DNA of 64,000 bases from Millionella massiliensis (GTDB lineage Bacteria > Bacteroidota > Bacteroidia > Bacteroidales > Rikenellaceae): positions 682,001 through 746,000 of the forward strand of contig NZ_FNWD01000002.1 in the NCBI RefSeq assembly GCF_900104655.1. The letters run 5' to 3'. The translations under genes were made by a program, and so were the position numbers. Under the pieces are notes generated by a model. It was not told the DNA's origin. It did no database searches and saw only the letters and a program-made list of their open reading frames with translations. This document shows positions 62,773 to 64,000 of this stretch, piece after piece. Each line of letters begins with the position of its first letter. The stretch's first letter is position 1.

Positions 62773-64000
62773 TTAGAGGCGCACGCGCATCGCACGACCG
62801 GAATAGGTCACCGTGCGATCGACCGTACCCTGCTCCATTCCGACACCTTTTCCGGTGCCGACCTTAACCAGGTTCAGTTTGCGCTTGGCCACCATTCCGT
62901 CGAACGAACCGCTGCGGTCACTGATCGTCAGCACCTGTTTGTCGTCGTCCCACGAAAGGTCATAGGTCGCATAATGACCCTCTTCATAGTTGTAGTTGGT
63001 ACCTTCGTCCTCATAAATGGTGTAGTGTGCGTCGGCTCCGGGATAGATACGGATCTCCCACGCGTCGTCCGGACGTTCTGCGGTGCTCTGCTTCGGTTCG
63101 CCAAGCGGCAGGATCGAACCGGCCTTGACAAAGATCGGGATTTTCGCTTCCGTAACCGGAACTTCAACCGTTTGGCCTGCACCAAGCCGTTCGCCCGTCC
63201 AGAAATCGTACCACCCGGCCGCAGGCTTCGGCAGATAGACCGCCCACTGCGTCACGTTCGGTTCGACCACCGGAGCCACCAGCAGCGCCGGTCCGAACAT
63301 ATAGGAATAGCGGCAGCGCAACGCCTGTTCATCCTCGGCAAAGTCCATCACAAAGGGGCGCATGAGGGTCGAGCCGCGGAACGTAATGGCGGCCGCCTCG
63401 GAATAGGTGTACGGAAGCATCCGGTAACGGAAATCGAGATAGCGGTTGGCCACTTGCGTCACCGTGTCGCCGAAATTCCAGAATTCGGTGTCCGTACCGA
63501 ACCCGTGGACACGTTGCAACGGCAGGAAGGTGGCCGTCTGGAACCAGCGCAGGAAACATTCGTGGTAAGCCGGATCGTCATACTGTCCACCGGGACGGAA
63601 GAAACCTCCCGCATCATAGGTCCACCAGGGAAGCCCCGATGCCATATAATTGAGTCCTCCGGCAATTTGTCGACGCAATGTTTCCCAATCGTAGCCCACG
63701 TCGCCCGACCAGGTGGCCGCGGCATAACGCTGCATGCCGGAGAATCCGCTGCGGGTCAGAATCATCGTCCGTTTTTCTGGCGTATCGCGACGCGACCCCT
63801 CGTAAACGGTCCGGCAAACAAACAGCGGATAGACATTGCGCACCTTTTCACCGGGCCAACGACCGCCATTGACCCGCCGCCCCATCAAGTCGTCGTTTTC
63901 GGGTTCCGTGGCATCCTGCCACCAGGCGTCGATCCCGAGTTTCAACAGGTTTTGACTGAAATTGCGCCAGTAATAACCGGCCGCATCGGAGTTGAAAAAG
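62773..64000 (-). CDS. Glycoside hydrolase family 31 protein (N-terminus beyond window)
   Basis: The frame stays open to the right edge (FNSDAAGYYWRNFSQNLLKL precedes LGIDAWWQDATEPE), so this is the C-terminal part, 409 codons. The GH31 nucleophile Asp is in WWQDATEPE, the acid/base Asp in ATWSGDVGYDW, and other marks are GLPWWTYDAGGFF, RYRMLPYTYSEA and the C-terminal beta-domains (VYLPKPAAGWYDFWTGERL; DUF5110-like). GH31 covers alpha-glucosidase and alpha-xylosidase. In this operon it precedes mannose genes by 200 bp; in the wider locus a xylose operon follows, so alpha-xylosidase is also plausible. Confidence 0.93.
   Translation of the reverse strand, partial: FFNSDAAGYYWRNFSQNLLKLGIDAWWQDATEPENDDLMGRRVNGGRWPGEKVRNVYPLFVCRTVYEGSRRDTPEKRTMILTRSGFSGMQRYAAATWSGDVGYDWETLRRQIAGGLNYMASGLPWWTYDAGGFFRPGGQYDDPAYHECFLRWFQTATFLPLQRVHGFGTDTEFWNFGDTVTQVANRYLDFRYRMLPYTYSEAAAITFRGSTLMRPFVMDFAEDEQALRCRYSYMFGPALLVAPVVEPNVTQWAVYLPKPAAGWYDFWTGERLGAGQTVEVPVTEAKIPIFVKAGSILPLGEPKQSTAERPDDAWEIRIYPGADAHYTIYEDEGTNYNYEEGHYATYDLSWDDDKQVLTISDRSGSFDGMVAKRKLNLVKVGTGKGVGMEQGTVDRTVTYSGRAMRVRL

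Overview
This is a roughly 58% GC chromosomal segment of a member of the Bacteroidota, most likely a gut Bacteroidales of the Alistipes/Rikenellaceae type. Support for this comes from the sequence: Bacteroidales-type promoters (TTTG-N19-TAnnTTTG), lipoproteins and secreted CAZymes in very high density, a TonB-dependent receptor with an N-terminal CarboxypepD_reg-like domain, a Bacteroidales-type PAS/LuxR regulator, and ArsF/ArsG-family proteins. The genus is inferred. No rRNA, tRNA, CRISPR array, phage or IS transposase was seen.

Layout. 1-5.3 kb: truncated LuxR-type regulator, DUF1349 lectin-fold protein and GH20 hexosaminidase, with three copies of an intergenic repeat. 5.5-10 kb: beta-helix glycosidase, EEP-fold hydrolase and metallophosphoesterase. 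10.1-19.6 kb: a co-directional polysaccharide-degradation run (GH29 fucosidase, Ser-type sulfatase, double esterase, CE6-like esterase, beta-propeller glycosidase, heparinase II/III-like lyase). 19.9-23.2 kb: an arsR-arsF-arsG-thioredoxin-permease locus with two matching ArsR operator candidates. 23.7-32.4 kb: SGNH esterase, second GH20, SDR, GH16 and GH2. 32.6-35 kb: solitary TonB-dependent receptor. 35.6-45.6 kb: three paralogous lipoproteins of unknown function around a GH2 beta-galactosidase. 45.8-47.3 kb: sialate O-acetylesterase. 47.9-52.4 kb: xylB-xylA-xylE. 52.8-64 kb: minus-strand alpha-mannoside operon (GH31, mannose-6-phosphate isomerase, ROK kinase, GH92, MFS importer, GH38).

How it works together (inference). 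Secreted and outer-surface enzymes remove fucose, sulfate, acetyl, GlcNAc, galactose, mannose and possibly uronic acid residues, a set suited to host mucin or N-glycans and/or sulfated dietary or algal polysaccharides. Mannose and xylose then enter by MFS carriers and are phosphorylated and isomerised by the two catabolic gene sets. No SusD homologue is present and the only TonB receptor stands alone, so this is a CAZyme island rather than classical SusC/D loci.

The most unusual features are (i) a family of about 0.2-0.34 kb intergenic elements (five copies) with conserved GC-rich flanks, inverted-repeat ends and a central hairpin whose sequence changes between copies while base pairing is kept, and (ii) the three-member family of large lipoproteins with no recognised function, two of which are a recent tandem duplication.
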